Source: Ilumatobacteraceae bacterium (GTDB taxonomy: Bacteria; Actinomycetota; Acidimicrobiia; Acidimicrobiales; Ilumatobacteraceae). From it: DNA of 12,616 bases. Positions 6,884 through 12,616 of the stretch are shown one piece after another. Below the pieces are notes generated by a model. The model searched no databases. It had not been told where the DNA came from and saw only the letters and a list, made by a program, of their open reading frames with translations. The position numbers and the translations under genes are program-made. Position 1 is the stretch's first letter, and each line of letters opens with the position of its first letter. The stretch is taken from assembly GCA_019090765.1 (NCBI GenBank), contig JAHRVJ010000074.1, positions 1 to 12,616 on the forward strand, read 5' to 3'.

Positions 6884-7666
6884 ATGCCTCTGCCCTATAA
6901 CGCCACTTCGCTAGTTCGTACCGACGGGGTGAAGATCATCGAGGTCCTCACCGACAACGGTCTTGAAATAGCCGTGCCGACGTGCCCGGGATGGAATGTC
7001 GGTGACCTGGGATGGCATGTCGGCCAGGTGTGGAACTTCTGGGGACGAGTGGTGTCCGGCGGATTGACCCAAGCCGACCAGATTTCGGCTATGGACGCGC
7101 CCACGCGACCCTCCGACGGTGACCTACTCGACTGGATCGCGGTGTCGCACAACGCGCTCTACTCTGCGCTGGTCAGGAACAGACCTGAGCGAGAGGTATG
7201 GACCTGGACCGGCGCCAATCGCGACGTCGCCTGGGTGCGCCGGCGAATGACGCAAGAGACCGCTGTTCACCGCTGGGATGCGGCCAACGCCGTCGGGTTG
7301 CCATACAAGGTTCCGCCCGCCGTTGCAGCAGACGGAATCGACGAATTCCTTATGTGGTTCGCCGGGAAAGGCAGCGACGCCTCCACGCCACCTGTTGGCG
7401 GAACCGTTCATCTGCATTGCACTGATAACGCGAACGACCTGGCTGGTACCTCAACGGGCAAGTCGGCGGCGACTGGGGAATGGCTAGTGACCGACCTGAG
7501 TTCTTCCGGAGCAGAGTTCACTCGCGAACATGCGAAGGGCGATGCGGCGGTTCGTGGCCGAGCCCGCGACTTGCTGATGTGGATCTGGGGCCGTGAGGCG
7601 GGGCCTGTTGAAGTACTCGGCGACGAAGGAGTCGCCGAACGTTTCCGCTCTTTCACGAACATGTAG
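6884..7666 (+). CDS. Maleylpyruvate isomerase family mycothiol-dependent protein
   Basis: A 260-aa DinB-fold protein of the actinobacterial MDMPI family. The N-terminal four-helix domain (about 10-160) has the signature VPTCPGWNVGDLGWHVGQVW at 31-50. The metal triad of the family is intact: His45, and Glu125 with His129 in the ETAVHRWDA motif. The C-terminal half (about 170-260) matches the MDMPI_C layout, ending with DLLMWIWGR. Characterised members use mycothiol as cofactor for thiol-dependent isomerisation or transfer; most members are of unknown substrate, and there is no aromatic catabolism gene nearby to suggest maleylpyruvate. It lies between moaC and moaA on the opposite strand. A link to cofactor synthesis is not supported by anything but position. 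Confidence 0.88.
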   Translation: MPLPYNATSLVRTDGVKIIEVLTDNGLEIAVPTCPGWNVGDLGWHVGQVWNFWGRVVSGGLTQADQISAMDAPTRPSDGDLLDWIAVSHNALYSALVRNRPEREVWTWTGANRDVAWVRRRMTQETAVHRWDAANAVGLPYKVPPAVAADGIDEFLMWFAGKGSDASTPPVGGTVHLHCTDNANDLAGTSTGKSAATGEWLVTDLSSSGAEFTREHAKGDAAVRGRARDLLMWIWGREAGPVEVLGDEGVAERFRSFTNM

Positions 7667-7687
7667 CCCAGCGACGCACCGCGGGTG

Positions 7688-7705
7688 GAGGTCGCGAACG
7701 TCCTC
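7688..7705. terminator. Imperfect hairpin between convergent MDMPI-family gene and moaA
   Basis: Read on the minus strand, GAGGACG and CGACCTC pair around a TTCG tetraloop, with one A-A mismatch. It lies in the 43-bp convergent gap, 5 nt after the moaA stop and 21 nt after the MDMPI stop. No T-tract follows on either strand, so the terminator call is weak. Confidence 0.3.
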
Positions 7706-7709
7706 GGGT

Positions 7710-8732
7710 TCAGCCGCCGATTTGGCTCATTGACTTGTCGGGGCGAATGAAGTTCACCTGATTGATGCGGTGACCGGCCCACTTCAGCGCGACGGCCGCT
7801 TCAATGCGCGTGGCGATCTGATCGTCGGTCTCGCCAGAGCGGAGCGCTGCTAACAGATCTGATTCCTCGGTGGCGAACAAGCAGGTTCGGAAGTCGCCCT
7901 CCGCGGTGAGCCGGACACGATCGCAGTCCCCACAAAACGGTTTGGTGACGGTCGGGATGATCCCAATCATTCCTGCACCATCTAGGTATCGAAACCGGTC
8001 CGCCGGAGCTGCCCCACGCGCTGGGATCTGCTCAACTGGGTAGACACTCGAGATGATGTCGAGGATTTCAGCCTGACCTACTACGGCTTCACTCATCCAG
8101 TGACCGGTGGCATCGAGCGGCATGAACTCGATGAATCGGACTTCGACCTCACGCTCACGACCAAAAGCTGCCAGGTCAGTGATTTCGTCATCATTCACGC
8201 CGCGCTGAATGACTGCGTTGATCTTTACTGGATCGAACCCCGCTTGGCGCGCGGCATCGATTCCGTCAATCACCTGCTCAAGCTGGTCACGACGGGTTAG
8301 CTCGTGGAACTTCTTGGAATCGAGCGTGTCAAGGCTGATGTTCACGCGGCTGAGGCCCGCCGCGCGCAGCACCGGAGCGAGCGTTCGCAGAGTTGCACCG
8401 TTGGTGGTCATCGCCACGTTCACCGGGCCGTCGGGACCGACAAGCCCGCTGAGCTTCTCGACGAGTACCGGTAGGTGGGCGCGGACAGTGGGTTCGCCAC
8501 CAGTCAGCCGAATACCGTTGACTCCGTAGCGTTCAACGAAGATCTGAGCGAGGCGCTCGATCTCCTCGAACGACATCACCGCCGAGCGCGGGAGCCAATC
8601 CATGCCCTGCTCGGGCATGCAGTACGTACAGCGAAAGTTGCACCGATCGGTAACCGATATCCGCAGATCCCTAATTATCCGCCCAAACGAGTCAACCAAG
8701 TCTGACTTGGCAGGACCGCCACCGACACCCAT
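7710..8732 (-). CDS. moaA: GTP 3',8-cyclase MoaA (radical SAM)
   Basis: First step of molybdenum cofactor synthesis: radical SAM cyclisation of GTP to 3',8-cyclo-GTP, the substrate of MoaC. The 340-aa protein carries the radical SAM cluster motif CNFRCTYC with Cys31, Cys35 and Cys38, the SAM-binding LTGGEPT at 76-82, and the second, GTP-side iron-sulfur site with Cys267, Cys270 (FCGDC) and Cys284. The last two residues are Gly-Gly, the C-terminal tail known to be needed for cyclase activity, so the protein looks complete and functional. The start is the ATG at 8732, 6 nt after a TAGCGT box. It lies 52 bp downstream of moeA on the same strand, so it may have its own promoter in addition to read-through. 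Confidence 0.98.
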   Translation of the reverse strand: MGVGGGPAKSDLVDSFGRIIRDLRISVTDRCNFRCTYCMPEQGMDWLPRSAVMSFEEIERLAQIFVERYGVNGIRLTGGEPTVRAHLPVLVEKLSGLVGPDGPVNVAMTTNGATLRTLAPVLRAAGLSRVNISLDTLDSKKFHELTRRDQLEQVIDGIDAARQAGFDPVKINAVIQRGVNDDEITDLAAFGREREVEVRFIEFMPLDATGHWMSEAVVGQAEILDIISSVYPVEQIPARGAAPADRFRYLDGAGMIGIIPTVTKPFCGDCDRVRLTAEGDFRTCLFATEESDLLAALRSGETDDQIATRIEAAVALKWAGHRINQVNFIRPDKSMSQIGG

Positions 8733-8738
8733 ACAGAC

Positions 8739-8744
8739 ACGCTA
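8739..8744 (-). promoter_or_regulatory. -10 box (TAGCGT) of moaA
   Basis: TAGCGT ends 6 nt before the moaA ATG, inside the 52-bp gap after moeA. Third copy of this hexamer at a gene start in the window. No clear -35 box. Confidence 0.5.
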
Positions 8745-8784
8745 CCTGAGGCGTGACAGCGGATGTTTCGCGGGCGATCGATCC

Positions 8785-9993
8785 CTACTGATCTCCACGC
8801 AACATCAGCACCGAAACGTCAGCGCCAGCGGGCACTCCATCGCCGTCGGGGAGCACGACCATTGCGTCGGCGCCAGCGGTGGCCGCCAGTTGGTGGCTGC
8901 CCTGGGCGCCAACCGGAACAACGTGGTACCTGCCGTCGTCAGCGAACTCTCCGTTGACTCGCAGGAAATGAACCTTGCCGTCACGACCACGCGAAAGCGC
9001 AACCTGGCTGACGCCCACAACGCTCGGCCTTGTCAGACGACGGTGCCCCATCATTCGTCTCAGCGCTGGGCGGGCAAGTAATTCAAAGCTGACGATCGAA
9101 CTAACCGGGTTGCCAGGAAGTCCAAAGATCGGCACGCCGTTGAGCCGACCGAAAGCGAATGGCTTGGCTGGCTTAATCGCGATCTGTAACCAGGTCATCT
9201 CCGCAATCCGCCCCAGCACGATCTTGACCACGTCGTAGTCACCCATCGACACTCCACCGCTCGAAACGATCGCATCGCAATCGACTGCCGCGGCCCGCAA
9301 AACCGCCTCCAGCTCAGCTTCGTCGTCACTAACTACACCAAGATCAACAACGTCGCAGCCCATCTCGGCCAACATCAGCGCGAGCATTGTCTTATTGCTC
9401 TCGCGAATCTGACCGACCGCCAGCGGGGAACCGTCATCGATCAGCTCATCGCCCGTGGAGAGCACAGCTACCCGCGCCCGCGGATGGACGGTGACGACTT
9501 CGGCGTTGATACTCGCGAGGACGCCCGCGATCGCCGGCCCGATGCAGGTACCAACAGGGAATACCTCGTCGCCGACCCTTACGTCATCGCCTGCGCGCCT
9601 GATAGCCGCACCCTTCGGCACTGAGCGAGATAGCCGTACCAATTCCGCAGAGATGAGTTCGGAGTCCTCCACCATCACCACGGCATCAGCGCCGGCAGGC
9701 ATCGGCGCGCCGGTCATGATCCTGATCGTCTCGCCCGGTCCCACCAAGCGATCGGGTGCGGCACCCGCGGCAATCTCGCCGACCACCTTCAGGTCGACCG
9801 GCACCGATGCCACGTCGGCGGAGCGCACCGCGTAGCCGTCGACGGCACTGTTGTCGAACGGCGGAACCTCCTCGCGGGAAACCACAGGCTCAGCAATCAC
9901 CAAGCTCGAAGCCTTCAAACGGGGTAACTCAACGGGGTCCAGCGGTGGACACGAACCGAGAACAAAGGCCTGCACATCTTCAAGAGGTGTCAC
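8785..9993 (-). CDS. moeA: Molybdopterin molybdotransferase MoeA / gephyrin-like protein Glp
   Basis: Inserts molybdate into adenylylated molybdopterin. In actinobacteria a paralogue called Glp also acts in cell division with GlpR. From the GTG at 9993 the product is 402 aa. Domain order is normal: substrate-loop motif PPFDNSAVDGYAVR at 44-57, GAPMPAGADAV at 95-105, RRAGDDVRVGD at 132-142, TGDEL at 180-184, SSGGVSMGDYD at 244-254, KPAKPFAFG at 274-282, GLPGNPVSS at 291-299, and a C-terminal beta domain. The residues matching the acidic and lysine active-site positions of E. coli MoeA (Asp52, Asp136/137, Glu183, Asp252/254, Lys274, Lys277) are present, so enzyme activity is expected. An in-frame GTG at 10017 would add 8 residues. 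I prefer 9993 because TACGTT ends 6 nt before it and because VTPLEDVQAFVL aligns with usual MoeA N-termini. MoeA versus Glp cannot be settled from sequence; the presence of glpR, moaA and moaC supports both roles. Confidence 0.93.
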   Translation of the reverse strand: MTPLEDVQAFVLGSCPPLDPVELPRLKASSLVIAEPVVSREEVPPFDNSAVDGYAVRSADVASVPVDLKVVGEIAAGAAPDRLVGPGETIRIMTGAPMPAGADAVVMVEDSELISAELVRLSRSVPKGAAIRRAGDDVRVGDEVFPVGTCIGPAIAGVLASINAEVVTVHPRARVAVLSTGDELIDDGSPLAVGQIRESNKTMLALMLAEMGCDVVDLGVVSDDEAELEAVLRAAAVDCDAIVSSGGVSMGDYDVVKIVLGRIAEMTWLQIAIKPAKPFAFGRLNGVPIFGLPGNPVSSIVSFELLARPALRRMMGHRRLTRPSVVGVSQVALSRGRDGKVHFLRVNGEFADDGRYHVVPVGAQGSHQLAATAGADAMVVLPDGDGVPAGADVSVLMLRGDQ

Positions 9994-9999
9994 GGAAGC

Positions 10000-10005
10000 A
10001 ACGTA
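10000..10005 (-). promoter_or_regulatory. -10 box (TACGTT) that decides the moeA start
   Basis: TACGTT ends 6 nt before GTG 9993 and would lie inside the coding region if translation began at GTG 10017. No Shine-Dalgarno sequence precedes either GTG. Confidence 0.45.
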
Positions 10006-10051
10006 CCCGACGCTCACAACAAGCGGCCTGCCGGCGGTTCGTAAGGAGCCG

Positions 10052-10057
10052 TATCCT
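10052..10057 (+). promoter_or_regulatory. -10 box (TATCCT) of the glycolipid-binding-type gene
   Basis: TATCCT ends 8 nt before GTG 10066. The AAGGAG at 10043-10048 is too far from the start codon (17 nt) to act as a ribosome binding site, which favours leaderless translation. Confidence 0.45.
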
Positions 10058-10065
10058 CCTGCCTA

Positions 10066-10623
10066 GTGGATGATGCATTGACCGCCTTCCCCGCCGACGG
10101 CTACACGGCGCGCTGGCAGACGTGGGACCGCGCCGACAACGAGGCCCTAACGCTGCGCTGGGAGAACGAAGGGTGGACCGCGACCGGTGAGGTTGGGCGC
10201 GAGGCAATCACCTACGTGATCCGACTCACCGCAACGTGGCAGGTCAGCCAGTTCCTACTGTTCCGCGACCTGGATGAGCCCGACCTGTGGCTTGGTACCG
10301 ACGGCGCCGGGCGATGGGGAGAAATGAACGGCGCTCACCGACCCGATATTGACGGCTGTTTCGATATCGATCTGACTTGCACACCGTTCACCAATTCGCT
10401 CCCAATCCGGCGCGTTCGGCTCAATGTCGGCGACTCAACCGACGTAATCGCGGCAACAATCAACGTCGAGACCCTGGGCGTGACACCAGTGCGGCAGCGC
10501 TACCGCCGACTGACGCCGCGGCGCTTCGAGCACCAAAACCTCCACACCGGGCTAACTACCGAGTTCGACATCGATGAGTACGGTTTACTCCACGATTACC
10601 CCGACAATTTCCGACGCGCCTGA
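10066..10623 (+). CDS. Putative glycolipid-binding domain protein (DUF1089 / PF06475 type)
   Basis: A 185-aa soluble protein without signal peptide or membrane segment. It matches the family pattern as I know it: W and G positions in the first third, DGAGRW at 79-84, the hallmark run DGCFDIDLTCTPFTNSLPIR at 96-115, the RQRY motif at 143-146, and a C-terminal DIDEYGLLHDYPDNFRR at 168-184. The family name comes from a structural-fold resemblance to lipoprotein-carrier beta barrels; no reaction or ligand is established. The start is GTG 10066; no other in-frame start fits. It is divergent from moeA (72 bp) and convergent with galU, with only 11 bp between the two stop codons. Nothing in the neighbourhood pins down its function. 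Confidence 0.82.
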   Translation: MDDALTAFPADGYTARWQTWDRADNEALTLRWENEGWTATGEVGREAITYVIRLTATWQVSQFLLFRDLDEPDLWLGTDGAGRWGEMNGAHRPDIDGCFDIDLTCTPFTNSLPIRRVRLNVGDSTDVIAATINVETLGVTPVRQRYRRLTPRRFEHQNLHTGLTTEFDIDEYGLLHDYPDNFRRA

Positions 10624-10634
10624 CGCAGCGGCGG

Positions 10635-11501
10635 CTACAAACTGAGGTCGGCGAGGAACGCCCGCAAAGGTGCAGCTAGCTCGGGATTCTGGAGCCCGAG
10701 TTCGATCGACGCGGTCAGGAACCCGAGCGGGGTGCCCGTGTCGAGGCGGCTCTCGTTCGCAACGACTGCGTGAAATGGCGCGTGTGCAGCTTGGGCACGT
10801 AGCGCATCGGTGAGCTGGAGTTCACCGCCACGGCCTGGTTGCAACGCTTCGATGTGATCCCATGCGTCAGCGGTCAGCACATACCTGCCGGTGAGGATGT
10901 AGTTGCTGGGCGCTTCGTCAATCGGTGGCTTTTCAACGAGGTCTTTTACGGCGATCACACCGTCGGCTGAGAGTTCCCCCGCGGGGTCGATCACTCCGTA
11001 GGCGCTTACTTTCTCGCGCGGAATTTCAACCACCGCGACCACGCTTCCTTCGGTCGAGACGCATACCTCATTCATTTGTGCGAGCAAGCTCGAGCCTGAC
11101 ATCAACTCATCGGGTAGCAGCACTGCAAACGGCTCATTGCCCACTGCCTCGCGGGCGCACCCAACAGCGTGGCCGAGCCCTTTGGGATTGTCCTGGTAGA
11201 CCACCGAAACGCGCCAGTCTCGTCCAATGCTGCGTAGGCGATCGGCGGTGTCAGTCTTGCCTTTGGCTTCCAACGCCTCGATCAACTCCGGTTCAGGAGC
11301 AAAATAGGCATCAATCGCAGGCTTCGATCGGCTGCTGACCACCACAATGTGGTCGATTCCGGCACCCAGCGCTTCATCGATCACGATCTGGATGGCCGGT
11401 AGATCGCCGATTGGGAACAGTTCTTTCGGAACAGCCTTGGTAGCGGGGAGAAAACGTGTTCCCATTCCGGCTGCCGGGATAACTGCACTGCGGACCTGCA
11501 T
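10635..11501 (-). CDS. galU: UTP-glucose-1-phosphate uridylyltransferase GalU
   Basis: Makes UDP-glucose from UTP and glucose 1-phosphate for cell-envelope polysaccharides and glycolipids. The 288-aa protein has the nucleotide-binding start PAAGMGTRFLPATKAVPKEL (9-28), GLGHAV at 108-113, the metal-binding region LLPDEL with Asp131, VEKPP at 189-193, GRYVL at 205-209, GGELQLTDAL at 225-234 and SRLDTGTPLG at 251-260 with Asp254. All are standard for bacterial GalU and the length is normal. The start is the ATG at 11501; TATCGT ends 7 nt before it and there is no Shine-Dalgarno sequence. In mycobacteria galU lies beside moeA1 and near the FmdB gene, as here, although the glycolipid-binding-type gene now stands between galU and moeA. 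Confidence 0.97.
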   Translation of the reverse strand: MQVRSAVIPAAGMGTRFLPATKAVPKELFPIGDLPAIQIVIDEALGAGIDHIVVVSSRSKPAIDAYFAPEPELIEALEAKGKTDTADRLRSIGRDWRVSVVYQDNPKGLGHAVGCAREAVGNEPFAVLLPDELMSGSSLLAQMNEVCVSTEGSVVAVVEIPREKVSAYGVIDPAGELSADGVIAVKDLVEKPPIDEAPSNYILTGRYVLTADAWDHIEALQPGRGGELQLTDALRAQAAHAPFHAVVANESRLDTGTPLGFLTASIELGLQNPELAAPLRAFLADLSL

Positions 11502-11508
11502 ATATCCG

Positions 11509-11514
11509 ACGATA
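11509..11514 (-). promoter_or_regulatory. -10 box (TATCGT) of galU
   Basis: TATCGT ends 7 nt before the galU ATG. It overlaps the opposing fmdB -10 box by two bases. Confidence 0.5.
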
Positions 11515-11518
11515 TCTT
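11513..11518 (+). promoter_or_regulatory. -10 box (TATCTT) of the FmdB-family gene
   Basis: TATCTT ends 9 nt before ATG 11528, giving a leader of two or three nucleotides at most. No Shine-Dalgarno sequence is present in the 26-bp gap shared with galU. Confidence 0.45.
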
Positions 11519-11527
11519 TTCAACTCC

Positions 11528-11956
11528 ATGCCCACGTACGTTTACAAGTTCGTCAACACCGGTGAAACGGTTGAGATTCAGCAGTCCTTCACCGACGACA
11601 CGCTGGCCGAGGTCGCCCACCCTGAGTCCGGCGAGCTGATGGCCGTCAAAAAGGTGTTCCAACCGGTCGGTGTCACGTTCAAGGGGTCAGGCTTCTTCAA
11701 GACCGACAACCGTGGCAAGTCATCGGGCGGAGCGTCTGGGGAATCGAATTCAAACGGCAGCGCGCCTTCCTCCGACAAGTCGTCTGACAGTTCTTCATCG
11801 AGCGACTCCGGGTCGACCAGTTCCGACAGTTCTGGCTCCTCAGATACCAGCAGCTCCAAGTCATCTTCAGACAGTTCATCGTCGGGATCGTCGTCTGCTT
11901 CGACAAGCAAGTCGAAGACACCCTCGACATCGAAGACCCCCAGTAGCTCCGACTAA
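11528..11956 (+). CDS. FmdB-family protein lacking the zinc ribbon, with a serine-rich tail
   Basis: The first 63 residues follow the FmdB template closely: MPTYVYKF, FTDDTL at 21-26, KKVFQPVGVTFKGSGFFKTD at 41-60. Ordinary members have two CxxC pairs that bind zinc. Here the first pair is replaced by Phe8 and Thr11, the second by a longer AHPESGE loop, and the whole 142-aa protein has no cysteine. Residues 64-142 form a disordered low-complexity tail with about 44 serines, plus Asp, Gly, Lys and Thr, ending in two SKTPS-like repeats. All six serine codons are used, so the tail is kept at protein level rather than by slippage of a short DNA repeat. The mycobacterial relative Rv0991c is a redox-regulated chaperone whose cysteines carry the redox switch; that mechanism cannot operate here. 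Function unknown. It is divergent from galU and 97 bp upstream of the SAF-domain gene. Confidence 0.85.
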   Translation: MPTYVYKFVNTGETVEIQQSFTDDTLAEVAHPESGELMAVKKVFQPVGVTFKGSGFFKTDNRGKSSGGASGESNSNGSAPSSDKSSDSSSSSDSGSTSSDSSGSSDTSSSKSSSDSSSSGSSSASTSKSKTPSTSKTPSSSD

Positions 11957-11999
11957 GGGCCTCCGCCGCCGCGGAATCCGAATGGCCACGCAGCATCGA

Positions 12000-12005
12000 T
12001 AGGAT
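12000..12005 (+). promoter_or_regulatory. Possible -10 box (TAGGAT) of the SAF-domain gene
   Basis: TAGGAT lies 48 bp before ATG 12054, giving a leader of about 42 nt, in the 97-bp gap after the FmdB-family gene. No -35 box is visible. Read-through from the upstream gene is equally possible. Confidence 0.3.
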
Positions 12006-12041
12006 CGGGCGCAGCCGACTCCCTCCGATCACTCTCGATCC

Positions 12042-12047
12042 GAGGAG
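12042..12047 (+). promoter_or_regulatory. Ribosome binding site (GAGGAG) of the SAF-domain gene
   Basis: GAGGAG lies 6 nt before ATG 12054. It is the only clear, well-spaced Shine-Dalgarno sequence at a gene start in the window and fixes this start codon. Confidence 0.7.
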
Positions 12048-12053
12048 AAACCG

Positions 12054-12616
12054 ATGCACGTCGTGGCACGAGCCCGACTATTTCTTGCTAGCCACCGATG
12101 GGCGTATTGGGCCATTGTGGCTGCGATTGCCGCCTTCGTGGCTCTCGCTGCTCACGCCCAATTTGCTGCGCTAGACGAAGCTCGCGCCCAATGGGACAAC
12201 ACTCAACAAGTACTCGTTGCCGATATCGACCTAAACCCCGGCGACCCTTTAGAGCTATCGAGCATCGAGTTGCCGCTAGTTGCTGTGCCATCCAGTGCGG
12301 TTGCGGCGCTTCCCGATGGTGCTCAGCTACGTCAACGCGTGGCGGCTGGCGAAGTTCTAGTTGCAACCGACCTAACTCAAGTACCAGGGCCCGCGGCGCG
12401 AGCAGCGCCCGGCGCTGTCGTCGTCGGGTTGACTGATCCGCTTAGTCGCGACGTGTCAGTGGGCCTTGCTGTGCAAGTCAGCGCCGACGGCATCGTGCTC
12501 GCTCCCGACGCCACGGTCGTTGAGGTGGTCGACGATGTCGTGTTTGTCGCGGTTGGCGAACAAGAAGCCCCAGCGGTGGCCGCCGCCGCGCACGCGGGGC
12601 TCGCGTCGTTGCTGTA
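12054..12616 (+). CDS. SAF-domain membrane protein, CpaB-like (partial, runs off the window)
   Basis: The frame opens at ATG 12054 and remains open for 187 codons to the end of the window. A basic N-terminus is followed by one hydrophobic segment at about 18-36 (alanine-rich), then a SAF-type domain at about 52-108: VLVADIDLNPGDPLELSSIE, then AVAALPDGAQLRQRVAAGEVL. A second small beta region at about 120-168 resembles the RcpC/CpaB-type domain that follows SAF in Flp pilus assembly proteins. No other pilus genes are in view. The likely place is anchored in the membrane with the SAF domain outside. Similar small SAF proteins sit beside FmdB genes in other actinobacteria as I recall, so this may be a conserved pair rather than a pilus gene. 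Confidence 0.75.
   Translation, partial: MHVVARARLFLASHRWAYWAIVAAIAAFVALAAHAQFAALDEARAQWDNTQQVLVADIDLNPGDPLELSSIELPLVAVPSSAVAALPDGAQLRQRVAAGEVLVATDLTQVPGPAARAAPGAVVVGLTDPLSRDVSVGLAVQVSADGIVLAPDATVVEVVDDVVFVAVGEQEAPAVAAAAHAGLASLL

Noticed and set aside
11578..11910. Minus-strand acidic 110-codon frame opposite the FmdB tail
   Set aside because: Its Leu/Glu/Asp-rich sequence is simply the antisense reading of serine codons; no independent gene signal.
12098..12436. Plus-strand 112-codon Arg/Cys-rich frame near the right edge
   Set aside because: It overlaps in another frame the open SAF-domain reading frame from ATG 12054, which has a ribosome binding site and recognisable domain sequence.

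Overview
The window looks like chromosomal core sequence from a fairly GC-rich actinomycete. This rests on a GlpR-type membrane protein, a mycothiol-dependent maleylpyruvate isomerase family protein, an actinobacterial phosphosugar mutase of the PmmB type, and the galU / gephyrin-like MoeA / FmdB / SAF neighbourhood that resembles mycobacterial Rv0990c-Rv0996. A deep actinobacterial lineage such as Acidimicrobiia is my best guess, but that is inference. I see no insertion sequence, phage gene, CRISPR array or other clear sign of recent transfer.

Left block (1-5351): a minus-strand pair encodes a PfkB-type nucleoside kinase and a phosphosugar mutase whose reading frames overlap by 8 nt, which fits nucleoside or pentose salvage. 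Divergent from the pair, across only 34 bp, is an M1 zinc aminopeptidase (860 aa). Middle block (5352-6352): a minus-strand tRNA-Ala(CGC) lies just downstream of a small three-helix membrane protein of the GlpR type. Upstream of that gene is a 124-bp gap carrying a 9-bp direct repeat at an 11-bp period.

Molybdenum cofactor block (6353-10017): moaC, moaA and moeA are all on the minus strand, with a plus-strand maleylpyruvate-isomerase-type gene inserted between moaC and moaA. The MoeA protein may be the gephyrin-like Glp that partners GlpR in actinobacterial cell division. Right block (10066-12616): a putative glycolipid-binding protein, galU (UDP-glucose pyrophosphorylase), an FmdB-family protein that has lost every cysteine and gained a long serine-rich tail, and the start of a SAF-domain (CpaB-like) membrane protein that runs off the end.

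The strongest unadvertised signal is in gene starts. Ten of the twelve protein-coding starts have a TANNNT box ending 6-9 nt before the start codon and no Shine-Dalgarno sequence, which points to leaderless transcription as the normal mode here. Three of these boxes are the identical hexamer TAGCGT. The pattern also argues for moving the moeA start 24 nt downstream. The second signal is the cysteine-free FmdB protein, in a family defined by its zinc ribbon. No wholly new multi-gene system is evident; most of the window is recognisable housekeeping content.
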